Below, piece by piece: positions 33,308-40,055 of a DNA stretch of 48,180 bases. Each line of letters starts with the position of its first letter. Position 1 is the stretch's first letter. The notes below the pieces were generated by a model. The model saw only the letters and a list, made by a program, of their open reading frames with translations, had not been told where the DNA came from and made no database searches. Source of the stretch: an uncultured Lachnospiraceae bacterium (GTDB taxonomy: Bacteria; Bacillota; Clostridia; Lachnospirales; Lachnospiraceae); assembly GCA_900316075.1 (NCBI GenBank), contig ONBT01000015.1, positions 1 through 48,180 of the forward strand. Direction: 5' to 3'. The position numbers were made by a program, and so were the translations under genes.

Positions 33308-34374
33308 CCGCCGAATGCATCGTGGCCGCGGTCCTCACGCTCGTTCTCGTAGGGCTGACAAAGCTGGACAATATAGACCACCTGGACCTCGGAACCGTAG
33401 CTGCCAACCAGGTCAGCGAGGCCGCGAAGATCACCCTGAAAGGCTACACGAACATCGCCCTTTTCGGCATCGACAACCGGTCCAACGGCTCCTTCGACTC
33501 CGGCCAGTCCGATGTCATCATGGTCTGCTCAATAAATAACGACACGAAGGAAATCCACCTGGTTTCCGTCTACCGGGACACCCTGATGGACGTGGACGGA
33601 AACGGCAAGTACAGGAAGTGCAACTACGCATACAACCACGGCGGACCCAAGGCGGCCGTCGAGATGCTGAACCGGAATCTGGACCTGGACATCAAAGACT
33701 TCGTCAGCGTGGATTTCCGGGCCGTCGCCGAAGCCGTGGACGCAGTCGGCGGAATTGATCTCACAATCACGGACGACGAAATCGATCCGCCCGGCCATCA
33801 CCCCGGCATCAATGCCTACATTGACGAGGTGGCCGACGTTACAGGCCGGACGGCAAAGCACGTGCAAAGCGGCTCCCAGCACGTAGACGGAGTGCAGGCC
33901 ACGGCCTACTGCCGCCTCCGCTATACGGCTTCCATGGACTTCGGCCGGGCCGCCCGCCAGCGGATTGTCCTGCAGAAACTCTTCGAAAAGGTGAAGTCCG
34001 CCAGCCTGAAGGAGCAGAGCGCCCTGATCGACACCCTCTTCTCCCACATCTCCACCTCCTTTACGACCGGCGACCTCCTGGTCCTGGCCGGAGCCATGAA
34101 GGACTATACCATCGCCCCGACGGCCGGCTACCCCTTTGCAAAGTCGACGGCCACGCCTTCAAATACCATCGGTTCCGTCGTCGTCCCCTGCAATGCTATA
34201 GACAACGTGAAGAAGCTCTATTCTGTCCTCTTCGGAGACGAAAATCATGAGGTCTCCTCCACCGTCGAGAATATCAGCACGGACATCGAAGACCTGACCG
34301 GCCTTAGTGCAGAAGATGCTGTTTCTTACGACCCGGCTTATGAAGACGCCAGCGGCAGCTCCGTAATGAAATGA
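33229..34374 (+). CDS. LytR-CpsA-Psr (LCP) family glycopolymer transferase
   Basis: A 381-residue protein. A very basic cytoplasmic start (RKKKKRRQARRLRRLLL) precedes a single membrane helix at about 25-45. The LCP domain follows: YTNIALFGIDNRSN, QSDVIMVCSINNDTKEIHLVS, VYRDTLMDV (catalytic Arg and Asp), CNYAYNHGG, VEMLNRNLDLDIKDFVSVDFRAVAEAVDAVGGID and a DFGRAARQRIVLQKLF helix. LCP enzymes attach teichoic acids or other glycopolymers to peptidoglycan outside the membrane. The start at 33229 lies within the acyltransferase gene (79-nt overlap), after GAGGTAAAAAAA as a weak ribosome site. The C-terminus is acidic and low in complexity. Confidence 0.9.
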   Translation: MENEKYAALRKKKKRRQARRLRRLLLTAECIVAAVLTLVLVGLTKLDNIDHLDLGTVAANQVSEAAKITLKGYTNIALFGIDNRSNGSFDSGQSDVIMVCSINNDTKEIHLVSVYRDTLMDVDGNGKYRKCNYAYNHGGPKAAVEMLNRNLDLDIKDFVSVDFRAVAEAVDAVGGIDLTITDDEIDPPGHHPGINAYIDEVADVTGRTAKHVQSGSQHVDGVQATAYCRLRYTASMDFGRAARQRIVLQKLFEKVKSASLKEQSALIDTLFSHISTSFTTGDLLVLAGAMKDYTIAPTAGYPFAKSTATPSNTIGSVVVPCNAIDNVKKLYSVLFGDENHEVSSTVENISTDIEDLTGLSAEDAVSYDPAYEDASGSSVMK

Positions 34375-34450
34375 TTTCATCTCTATAAATAATGTAAAAC
34401 ATTTAATGCGGATACGGGACATCTCCCTGCCCGCCTGGAGGAAAATTACC

Positions 34451-34699
34451 ATGAAAAAAATACTTATCGCCACCTTTGCCCTTCTAACCGCCCTGGTCAT
34501 GGGCCTCGGGGCCACTGCCCTGTGCATCACGCGAAAAAAAGGACTATACTTATTTTCAAGATGTAAGTCCGGCATACGGTTAATGCTTTATGTGCGCAAT
34601 CTTTGGAAAATTTCCAGGGATTGCGTTTTTTTGTATTGCAACGAGCCAAGGAGACTTTTGCATGCGTGCATGCAAAAAAGCCTCTTTGGCGACTGCTGA
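34451..34699 (+). CDS. Putative small membrane or secreted protein
   Basis: An 82-codon frame with a strong ribosome site (GGAGG, 9 nt before ATG) after the LCP gene. The first 25 residues (MKKILIATFALLTALVMGLG...) are a signal-peptide-like hydrophobic helix. The rest (RCKSGIRLMLYVRNL...) is Cys/Arg-rich, poorly protein-like, and runs through a strong terminator (34595-34632). So the start looks real but the tail may be degraded. A frameshift at the A7 run near 34534 could have destroyed a longer protein. Low confidence. Confidence 0.4.
   Translation: MKKILIATFALLTALVMGLGATALCITRKKGLYLFSRCKSGIRLMLYVRNLWKISRDCVFLYCNEPRRLLHACMQKSLFGDC
34595..34632 (+). terminator. Strong Rho-independent terminator ahead of the MATE gene
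   Basis: CGCAATC-ttt-GGAAA pairs with TTTCC-agg-GATTGCG (34595-34625) and is followed by seven T. It would end transcription of the acyltransferase-LCP operon, or act as an attenuator for the MATE gene 160 nt downstream. Confidence 0.8.
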
Positions 34700-34758
34700 C
34701 AGCGAAACGCACGCAGTGTGTGAGCTGTCAGGCCGGGAAAAGATCTATCTTTTCCCGG
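34645..34758 (+). promoter_or_regulatory. Leader with three successive hairpins before the MATE gene
   Basis: Hairpin A: GCCAAGGAG (34645-34653) with CTCTTTGGC (34682-34690), enclosing a perfect TTTTGCATGC/GCATGCAAAA stem (34656-34677). Hairpin B: CTGACAGC/GCTGTCAG (34696-34703, 34724-34731) with CGCAC/GTGTG inside. Hairpin C: CCGGGAAAAGAT/ATCTTTTCCCGG (34733-34758), perfect. AAAGGAGTG and the ATG follow 22 nt later. With the upstream terminator this is a candidate regulatory leader for an exporter, class unknown. Confidence 0.5.
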
Positions 34759-34793
34759 CAGCAATACATAAAAAGAGATAAAGGAGTGAAAAT

Positions 34794-36242
34794 ATGGACG
34801 AAACGAAACACATTGTGCTTGCGAAAACGAAAGCACCCGAAAAAGAAAAGAAAGAGTACAAAGACGAGACCCCGAAGGAGGTCCGGGGCCGCATGGCAGA
34901 AATGCCGGTGAAAAAGCTCATGCTTTCCATGGGAATTCCCATGATTCTTTCCATGATGCTGCAGGCCTTATATAATATCGTGGATAGTGCCTTCGTGGCC
35001 AATATCGAAGGCGTCGGTGAGCAGGCACTCAACGCCCTGACCCTGGCCTTCCCGATTCAGATGCTCATGGTGGCTGTTTCTATAGGAACCGGCGTCGGCG
35101 TAAACGCCCTCCTCTCCCGGTCTCTCGGCCAGGGGGACAGGAAACGGGCGTCTCTTGCAGCAGGAAACGGGCTTTTTCTTGCCACGGTAATCTACATTAT
35201 TTTCCTGCTTTTTGCCTTCGTCGGAGTCGGGCCCTATCTGCGGACCCAGTCAGGAAATGCGCAGATTCTCGAGATGGCGAATCAGTACCTCCTGGTCTGC
35301 TGCTCCCTTTCCTTCGGGATCATCTATTTCTCGATTTTTGAAAAGGTCCTGCAGGGCACCGGGCGGTCCCTCTACTCGACCATCGCCCAGGTTTCCGGCG
35401 CAATCGCAAACATCATCCTCGACCCCGTCATGATCTTCGGCCTTCTGGGCTTCCCGAAGATGGGCGTCACCGGAGCCGCGCTGGCCACGGTCGTCGGACA
35501 GATTCTCTCGCTCGTCATCGCTTTGACCTTCCACCTGCGGCTCAACAAGGAAATCGACAACGGCCTTTGCTTCATGAAGCCCTCGAGGCGGATCATCGGC
35601 CAGATTTACTCCATCGGCCTGCCTGCCATCATCTCCCAAGCCCTGATGTCCTTCATGACCTACTTCCTGAACATCATTTTTGTCGGAATCGGCGAAAACG
35701 TCGTCACAGCCTACGGGCTCTATTACAAGATTCAGCAGTTCATCCTTTTCGCCGCCTTCGGTCTGAGGGACGCCATCACGCCCATCGTCTCGTATAGCTA
35801 CGGCATGGGCAGTAAGCCCCGCATCAAAGACGGTATCAGCTGGGGTATGCGTTATACATTAACAATAATGACCGCCGGGTTCGCTGCTCTTGAACTCTTC
35901 GCAGGTCCCATTGCAGGTGTGTTCGGATTATCCGGTGAGACAGAAAAACTCTGCATTGCCGCCATCCGCATCATCTCCTTCAGCTTCTGGTTCGCCGGAG
36001 CAAATGTGGCCTTCCAGGGCATCTTCCAGGCCCTCGAGTGCGGTATGGAGTCCCTTGTGATTTCCGTCTGCCGGCAGCTCCTCTTCGTCCTGCCCGTAGC
36101 GTATGCGCTGACACGCGTCATCGCCGCCGGCTCGGCTCCCGCCTCGCTGGTCTGGATTACCTTCCCCATTGCCGAAGGCGCCTCCTGCCTGATTGCATAT
36201 CTTCTCATGCGGCGTGCCAATAAAAAGCGCGAGCTTGCGTGA
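34794..36242 (+). CDS. MATE-family efflux transporter
   Basis: A 482-residue transporter with twelve predicted membrane helices. A charged N-terminal tail of 35 residues precedes PVKKLMLSMGIPMILSMMLQALYNIVDSAFVANIEG, which matches the MATE signature. Later, the pseudo-repeat IIGQIYSIGLPAIISQALMSFM marks the start of the second half. It exports drugs or metabolites against a cation gradient. AAAGGAGTG lies before the ATG at 34794. The gene is preceded by a structured leader and followed by a terminator that is also the outer end of the left repeat arm. Confidence 0.92.
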   Translation: MDETKHIVLAKTKAPEKEKKEYKDETPKEVRGRMAEMPVKKLMLSMGIPMILSMMLQALYNIVDSAFVANIEGVGEQALNALTLAFPIQMLMVAVSIGTGVGVNALLSRSLGQGDRKRASLAAGNGLFLATVIYIIFLLFAFVGVGPYLRTQSGNAQILEMANQYLLVCCSLSFGIIYFSIFEKVLQGTGRSLYSTIAQVSGAIANIILDPVMIFGLLGFPKMGVTGAALATVVGQILSLVIALTFHLRLNKEIDNGLCFMKPSRRIIGQIYSIGLPAIISQALMSFMTYFLNIIFVGIGENVVTAYGLYYKIQQFILFAAFGLRDAITPIVSYSYGMGSKPRIKDGISWGMRYTLTIMTAGFAALELFAGPIAGVFGLSGETEKLCIAAIRIISFSFWFAGANVAFQGIFQALECGMESLVISVCRQLLFVLPVAYALTRVIAAGSAPASLVWITFPIAEGASCLIAYLLMRRANKKRELA

Positions 36243-36276
36243 CGCAATAGTTTTCACGGGAAAACCCTGAAAATTC

Positions 36277-36318
36277 ATCCCTCTGATATCTCTGTTTGGA
36301 AATATCAGAGGGATTTTT
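36277..36318 (+). terminator. Terminator of the MATE gene
   Basis: ATCCCTCTGATAT (36277-36289) pairs perfectly with ATATCAGAGGGAT (36302-36314) around 12 nt and runs into TTTT. It lies 35 nt after the MATE stop codon and coincides with the outer end of the repeat arm. Confidence 0.8.
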
Positions 36319-36620
36319 GCATTTGGCCCCCGCCTGAAATTTTGATCTGAAGAAATATGCGGAAATTGCAGCCGATTTTTGCATTTGTACCCTATAGGAT
36401 GGTTGCCAGAAGAATGCATGGACACGTAATGCGTGTCATCATTCGAGGACACCGGAACTATAAGGGAGAATTTTTCATTTGTCCCCCGCCTGAAATTTTG
36501 ATCTGAAGAAATATGCGGAAATTGCAGCCGATTTTTGCATTTGTACCCTATCTGAAATCTCAACCTGAAGAAGCGCAGGAAAATTACAGGCGATTTTTGC
36601 ATTTGTCCCCTATCTGAGGG

Positions 36621-36679
36621 CAAAACAAAAGACCTGCTGCAGCCGCTCCGGAGAACCGAAACAGAACTTGCAGCAGGTC
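36621..36679 (-). terminator. Terminator of the GH43 gene
   Basis: GACCTGCTGCA (36631-36641) and TGCAGCAGGTC (36669-36679) pair over 11 bp, with CTCCGGAG inside. On the minus strand TTTTGTTTTG follows. A near-identical terminator ends the NSS gene at the other edge of the cluster (47103-47148). Confidence 0.85.
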
Positions 36680-36688
36680 AAGATTTTT

Positions 36689-38326
36689 TCACTCCAGTGT
36701 GAAGGACGAGAAGTCCACGGCTCCTTTCCCGCTGTAGCGGAAGTAGAGAGGGCTGACGCCGACCGGGGAGGAGAATTCCCCGTCATAGTATTCCCAGTCC
36801 GGGTTATCAGCCTTTACGCCTGAAGCCTTTCCGTCTGAAGCGTTTCCGTCTGAAGCGTTTCCACTTGAAGCCTTTCCACTGGAAGCCTTTGAACCTGCCG
36901 TTGCACCGGCGGCCACAGACAGCACCGGGATTCCGGCAAGGCGGTTTTCACAGGCCGCATCGGAAAAGACTTCCATGATGCCGTCTGCCTGGCCGCGCAG
37001 CTTCAGGGCAATCCGGTGGGGCGCGGCCTTTTCAAAATCAAAATACTTGAATCCGGCCACGGCCCCGTCCATCATGTTGGCAATATGCTGGGTGCAGGCT
37101 TTGGCAGCCTTTTCATCTGAGTTGCCTTCCTGAGAAGCTGTAGCCACAGGAAGAACTTCTCCCGCATCAATATCTCCGCCCTCCTGGGTGAAGTAAGGGT
37201 GGCCGAAATGATCCCCCTTGGTAAAGGCCCCGTAGTCGAAGGAGTCTTCTTTGCACCAAAGATTGCAGGCGATGTGGGCGGGATAGGTTCCTGTACCGGT
37301 CAGGGGGCCTGCGTTCAGGCCGCAGGAAGTAACCTCTACCTGGGGTATGCTACCGTCCGCAAGGATTGTCACTTTCTCAGCGCAGCCCTGGCGGTTGCAC
37401 TTCTTCTGATTGGTCTGCCGGTGGTAGAAGACATACCACTGACCGTTCACTGAGACCAGCCCCCCGTGAGTATTGCCTGTGTAGTTGGCCGCGTCGGCCT
37501 TGCCCTGGATTCCCCGGAGACCGATGTCCCCGATGGAGACGATGGTCCCGCCGTATGTGAAGGGGCCAAGAGGCTTTTCCGCCGTCGCATAGCAGAGCTC
37601 GTGGGAAAGCTCGGAAGAATAGATGAGATAATAGGTGTTTCCTATTTTCCGGGGAGAAGAAGCCTCGTAGAAGCCGTGACCTTCAAAAAGGGTACCTTCC
37701 GCATTCTTCCAGCCAGGAACCGTTGAAACGAAATTGCCCTTCACGGTCAGCATGTCGGATTCAAGTTCCACCCCGTATCCGTCGTCGCAAAGGCCGAAGG
37801 ACATCTTCATGAAAAGAGCAAAAGCAGCCGGGAATTCCCGGTTCGGGGCAAAGCCCGTATAGAGAAAGACTTTGTCCCCGTCCACCAGGACGCCGGGATC
37901 GAAATTGTAGGGGTCTCCCTTGACGGTTCCGAACTTCTTCCCATCCGGGTAATGAACGTGGCCATAGAATTCGTAAGGTCCCTGGGGCTTGTTCGCTACG
38001 GCGACTGACGTGAAGCTCTTGTCGTGCAGATTATAATATAAATAATATCGTCCGTCCGGTCCCTGCACGCAGTCCGGAGCATTCATGTGGGCCTTCCTCT
38101 TGGGGTTCTCCGGGTCCTGGTCCGCCCGGTAGATGACCCCCTCGTACCTCCAGTCGGAAAGATCATCCAGAGGGGCAGACCAGGTCACGTAGTCGTTCAG
38201 ACAGAAGTCGTCGGCCCCGTAGCGGTCGTGGCTGCCGAAGACATAGAGCCGGTCTTCGAAGACCCTGGGCTCCCCGTCCGGCACATATTCAAAACTCGGC
38301 AAGTATGGATTATAGGCTTGTTTCAT
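36689..38326 (-). CDS. Glycoside hydrolase family 43 protein
   Basis: A 545-residue protein with a five-bladed GH43 propeller at about 1-330: NPYLPSFEYVPDGEPRVFEDRLYVFGSHD, MNAPDCVQGPDGRYYLYY, GDPYNFDPGVLVDGDKVFLYTG and GHGFYEASSPRKIGNTYYLIYS (with the acid Glu). A C-terminal beta-sandwich-like part, resembling a carbohydrate-binding module, holds a six-unit five-residue repeat rich in Ser, Gly, Lys and Ala. No signal peptide is present, so it should act on imported oligosaccharides. Family 43 covers arabinosidases, xylosidases and galactosidases, and the substrate is not clear. The ribosome site is weak. Upstream lies a 100-bp repeat element. Confidence 0.9.
   Translation of the reverse strand: MKQAYNPYLPSFEYVPDGEPRVFEDRLYVFGSHDRYGADDFCLNDYVTWSAPLDDLSDWRYEGVIYRADQDPENPKRKAHMNAPDCVQGPDGRYYLYYNLHDKSFTSVAVANKPQGPYEFYGHVHYPDGKKFGTVKGDPYNFDPGVLVDGDKVFLYTGFAPNREFPAAFALFMKMSFGLCDDGYGVELESDMLTVKGNFVSTVPGWKNAEGTLFEGHGFYEASSPRKIGNTYYLIYSSELSHELCYATAEKPLGPFTYGGTIVSIGDIGLRGIQGKADAANYTGNTHGGLVSVNGQWYVFYHRQTNQKKCNRQGCAEKVTILADGSIPQVEVTSCGLNAGPLTGTGTYPAHIACNLWCKEDSFDYGAFTKGDHFGHPYFTQEGGDIDAGEVLPVATASQEGNSDEKAAKACTQHIANMMDGAVAGFKYFDFEKAAPHRIALKLRGQADGIMEVFSDAACENRLAGIPVLSVAAGATAGSKASSGKASSGNASDGNASDGKASGVKADNPDWEYYDGEFSSPVGVSPLYFRYSGKGAVDFSSFTLE
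36810..36899 (-). repeat. Six 15-bp tandem repeats inside the GH43 gene
   Basis: Six in-frame 15-bp units (36810-36824 through 36885-36899) such as GCGTTTCCGTCTGAA encode pentapeptides of the SSGKA / SDGNA type. Neighbouring units differ by one or two bases, a pattern expected from recent slippage. The copy number may vary between strains, lengthening a flexible linker loop in the C-terminal domain. Confidence 0.8.
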
Positions 38327-38363
38327 AGTGTTCTTTTGCCCTTTTTGTATTCGATTGCACTTT

Positions 38364-38463
38364 CCTGCCTGTCAAACATATTTTTTCGGTTTCCTGGAGC
38401 GCCTATAAACAGATGCGCTCAGCATCAGAAATTGTATTTGATTGTATCGATTTGACAGGCAAG
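38364..38463 (-). repeat. 100-bp element copy 1 (upstream of GH43)
   Basis: Exactly 100 bp, bounded by CCTGCCTGTCAAA (38364-38376) and TTTGACAGGCAAG (38451-38463). Read on the minus strand it gives CTTGCCTGTCAAAT, TACAATCAAATACAAT, a central hairpin (GAGCGC/GCGCTC), CAGGAAAC and the closing end. It is followed on the plus strand by GGTTGACGTGCGACAA. See the copies at 42473 and 45535. Confidence 0.8.
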
Positions 38464-38497
38464 CTTTGGTTGACGTGCGACAACTTCTGCCCACCTG

Positions 38498-39949
38498 TTA
38501 CACCCGTTTCGAGGCCGCCTTCATGGCATCGATTTCTTCTTTTGTGAAGTTTCCGAAGAAGTCCTTGATCTGGCCCAGGGTCTTCAGTTTCCCTGGCTCC
38601 CAGTCCGCCGGAGGGGCGGCATTGATATTCTGGGCCGCAAAAAGCGGGAAGACGTCGGTCAGGCGGCGCTTGAAGTCCTTGTAGTCATGCCCGTTTTTGC
38701 CGGACCAGCCGCACTCGGCCGAGGCCGCAAAGCGGGGCCAGGCCATCTCCTCCAGGTGTTCCGGCGTGTTGATGAACTCGGCCCAGCAGAGACACTCGGT
38801 CCCGATGGCCGCATCCATATACTCCTGCCCGAACCTGTCCCCGGCCTCCAGCTGCCCGTACAGGCTCTTTAAAGAAATGAAGCCGTAGGGATAATCGCAA
38901 TAGCTGTTCATCATAGTCGAGAGAATAATGTGGCCGCCCCGGGCGATATGGGCTTTAATGCTTTCCTCCCGGTCCTCGGTCCACATCTGGATGTTTACAT
39001 TATTCTCGAGATTCTTTCCATAGGCTGCCTCATTCCAGCAGATGACCTGCTTGCCCTTCGCCTCGAGGTGCTTTGCAATGCGGTTTTCCATGTAACCCTG
39101 GAGCTCCTGGAAGTTTATAAGGCCTTCCTCCTCCATCCTCTTTTTGCAGGCGGGGCAGGTCTGCCACCGGTCCTTGGGGGACTCGTCGCCGCCGATATGG
39201 ATGTATTTGCCGGGGAAGAGGGGCAGGAGGTCGTCCCAGAGCCGCTCGATGAAGTCGAAGGTCTCTTCCTTCCCGGGACAGAAGATGTCGGGGAAAATGC
39301 CCTGGCGGGTGCCGACTTCCACGGCCGCTCCGGTGCAGGAGAGCTCCGGGTAGGCTGCCAGAATCGCCGTCACGTGGCCTGGCATGTCGATTTCCGGAAC
39401 GATGTCGACTCCCCGCTCTGCTGCATAGCTTACGAGGTCCTTCACTTCGGTTCTTTTATAATAATAATGTTCTTCCGGGTCGGAACTGAACTTTCCGAAG
39501 TGGTCCCCCTTCCGCTTCGCTGAAATTTCCTGCAGACGGGGAAAGGCCTCCGACTCGATCCGGAAGCCCTGGTCGTCCGAAATGTGCCAGTGGAAGGAGT
39601 TCAGCTTGAAGAGGGAAGCCGTGTCAATCATCTTCTTCACTTCTTCCACCGTGAAGAAATGACGGGCACAGTCCATGTGGAAGGACCGGTAGGGGTAGGC
39701 CGGGGCGTCCTCAATCTCCATGCAGGGGATTGATTCCGGGCACTGCAGGCGGACCTGCTTCATCGTGGCTTTCCCGTAATTTAGCCCCTTTTCACTGCCT
39801 GCAGTTATCGTAATCCGGTCATTGCGTATGGAAATTCGATAAGCCTCCTCAGGCAGACTCTCGTCCATCGCGCAGACAGTCTCTGCAGAGGAGGGAACTG
39901 TCCCGCCTGTCTCCTGCATTTTCACGGGCTTCGGTACTATGGAAATCAT
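38498..39949 (-). CDS. Beta-N-acetylhexosaminidase (GH20)
   Basis: A 483-residue cytoplasmic GH20 enzyme. The N-terminal GH20b domain spans about 1-85. The barrel starts YPYRSFHMDCARHFF and has KLNSFHWHISDDQGFRIES, GVDIVPEIDMPGHVTAILAAYPEL and the catalytic Asp-Glu pair in IHIGGDESPKDRW. WTEDREESIKAHIARGGHII and a Trp-rich end (WAEFINTPEHLEEMAWPRF, ECGWSG) complete the substrate pocket. It removes terminal GlcNAc or GalNAc by substrate-assisted catalysis. ATG at 39949 fits AAGGAAAGG at 9 nt; a TTG at 39958 abuts that site. The C-terminal helices contain FGNFTKEEIDAMKAA. It lies between GH2 and GH43 on the same strand. Confidence 0.94.
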   Translation of the reverse strand: MISIVPKPVKMQETGGTVPSSAETVCAMDESLPEEAYRISIRNDRITITAGSEKGLNYGKATMKQVRLQCPESIPCMEIEDAPAYPYRSFHMDCARHFFTVEEVKKMIDTASLFKLNSFHWHISDDQGFRIESEAFPRLQEISAKRKGDHFGKFSSDPEEHYYYKRTEVKDLVSYAAERGVDIVPEIDMPGHVTAILAAYPELSCTGAAVEVGTRQGIFPDIFCPGKEETFDFIERLWDDLLPLFPGKYIHIGGDESPKDRWQTCPACKKRMEEEGLINFQELQGYMENRIAKHLEAKGKQVICWNEAAYGKNLENNVNIQMWTEDREESIKAHIARGGHIILSTMMNSYCDYPYGFISLKSLYGQLEAGDRFGQEYMDAAIGTECLCWAEFINTPEHLEEMAWPRFAASAECGWSGKNGHDYKDFKRRLTDVFPLFAAQNINAAPPADWEPGKLKTLGQIKDFFGNFTKEEIDAMKAASKRV

Positions 39950-40055
39950 ATTCTTCAACCTTTCCTTCTTGTGGCTTTTATCCCCTGATTGTCTCTAAGC
40001 ATCTCTTTGGGAGACCTGAACGCCAGCCGCGTAGGTCCTTTCACTGCCGGATAAA

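Larger units (their letters stand above)
36265..36679 (-). repeat. Left arm of the large inverted repeat array bracketing the glycan cluster
   Basis: Read on the minus strand from 36679, the arm starts with a terminator (GACCTGCTGCA...), then alternates a 20-bp separator (GATAGGGGACAAATGCAAAA and variants, five copies) with spacers of about 45-80 bp of two kinds, and ends in a CCCTCTGATAT hairpin and CCCTGAAAATTC. Spacer A reads like TCTTCAGATCAAAATTTCA. Spacer B contains the CACGCATTGCGTG-type palindrome. A 69-bp stretch is present twice without change (36327-36395 and 36483-36551). The right arm at 47103-47630 has the same order in the opposite direction. No gene is present. Confidence 0.85.
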
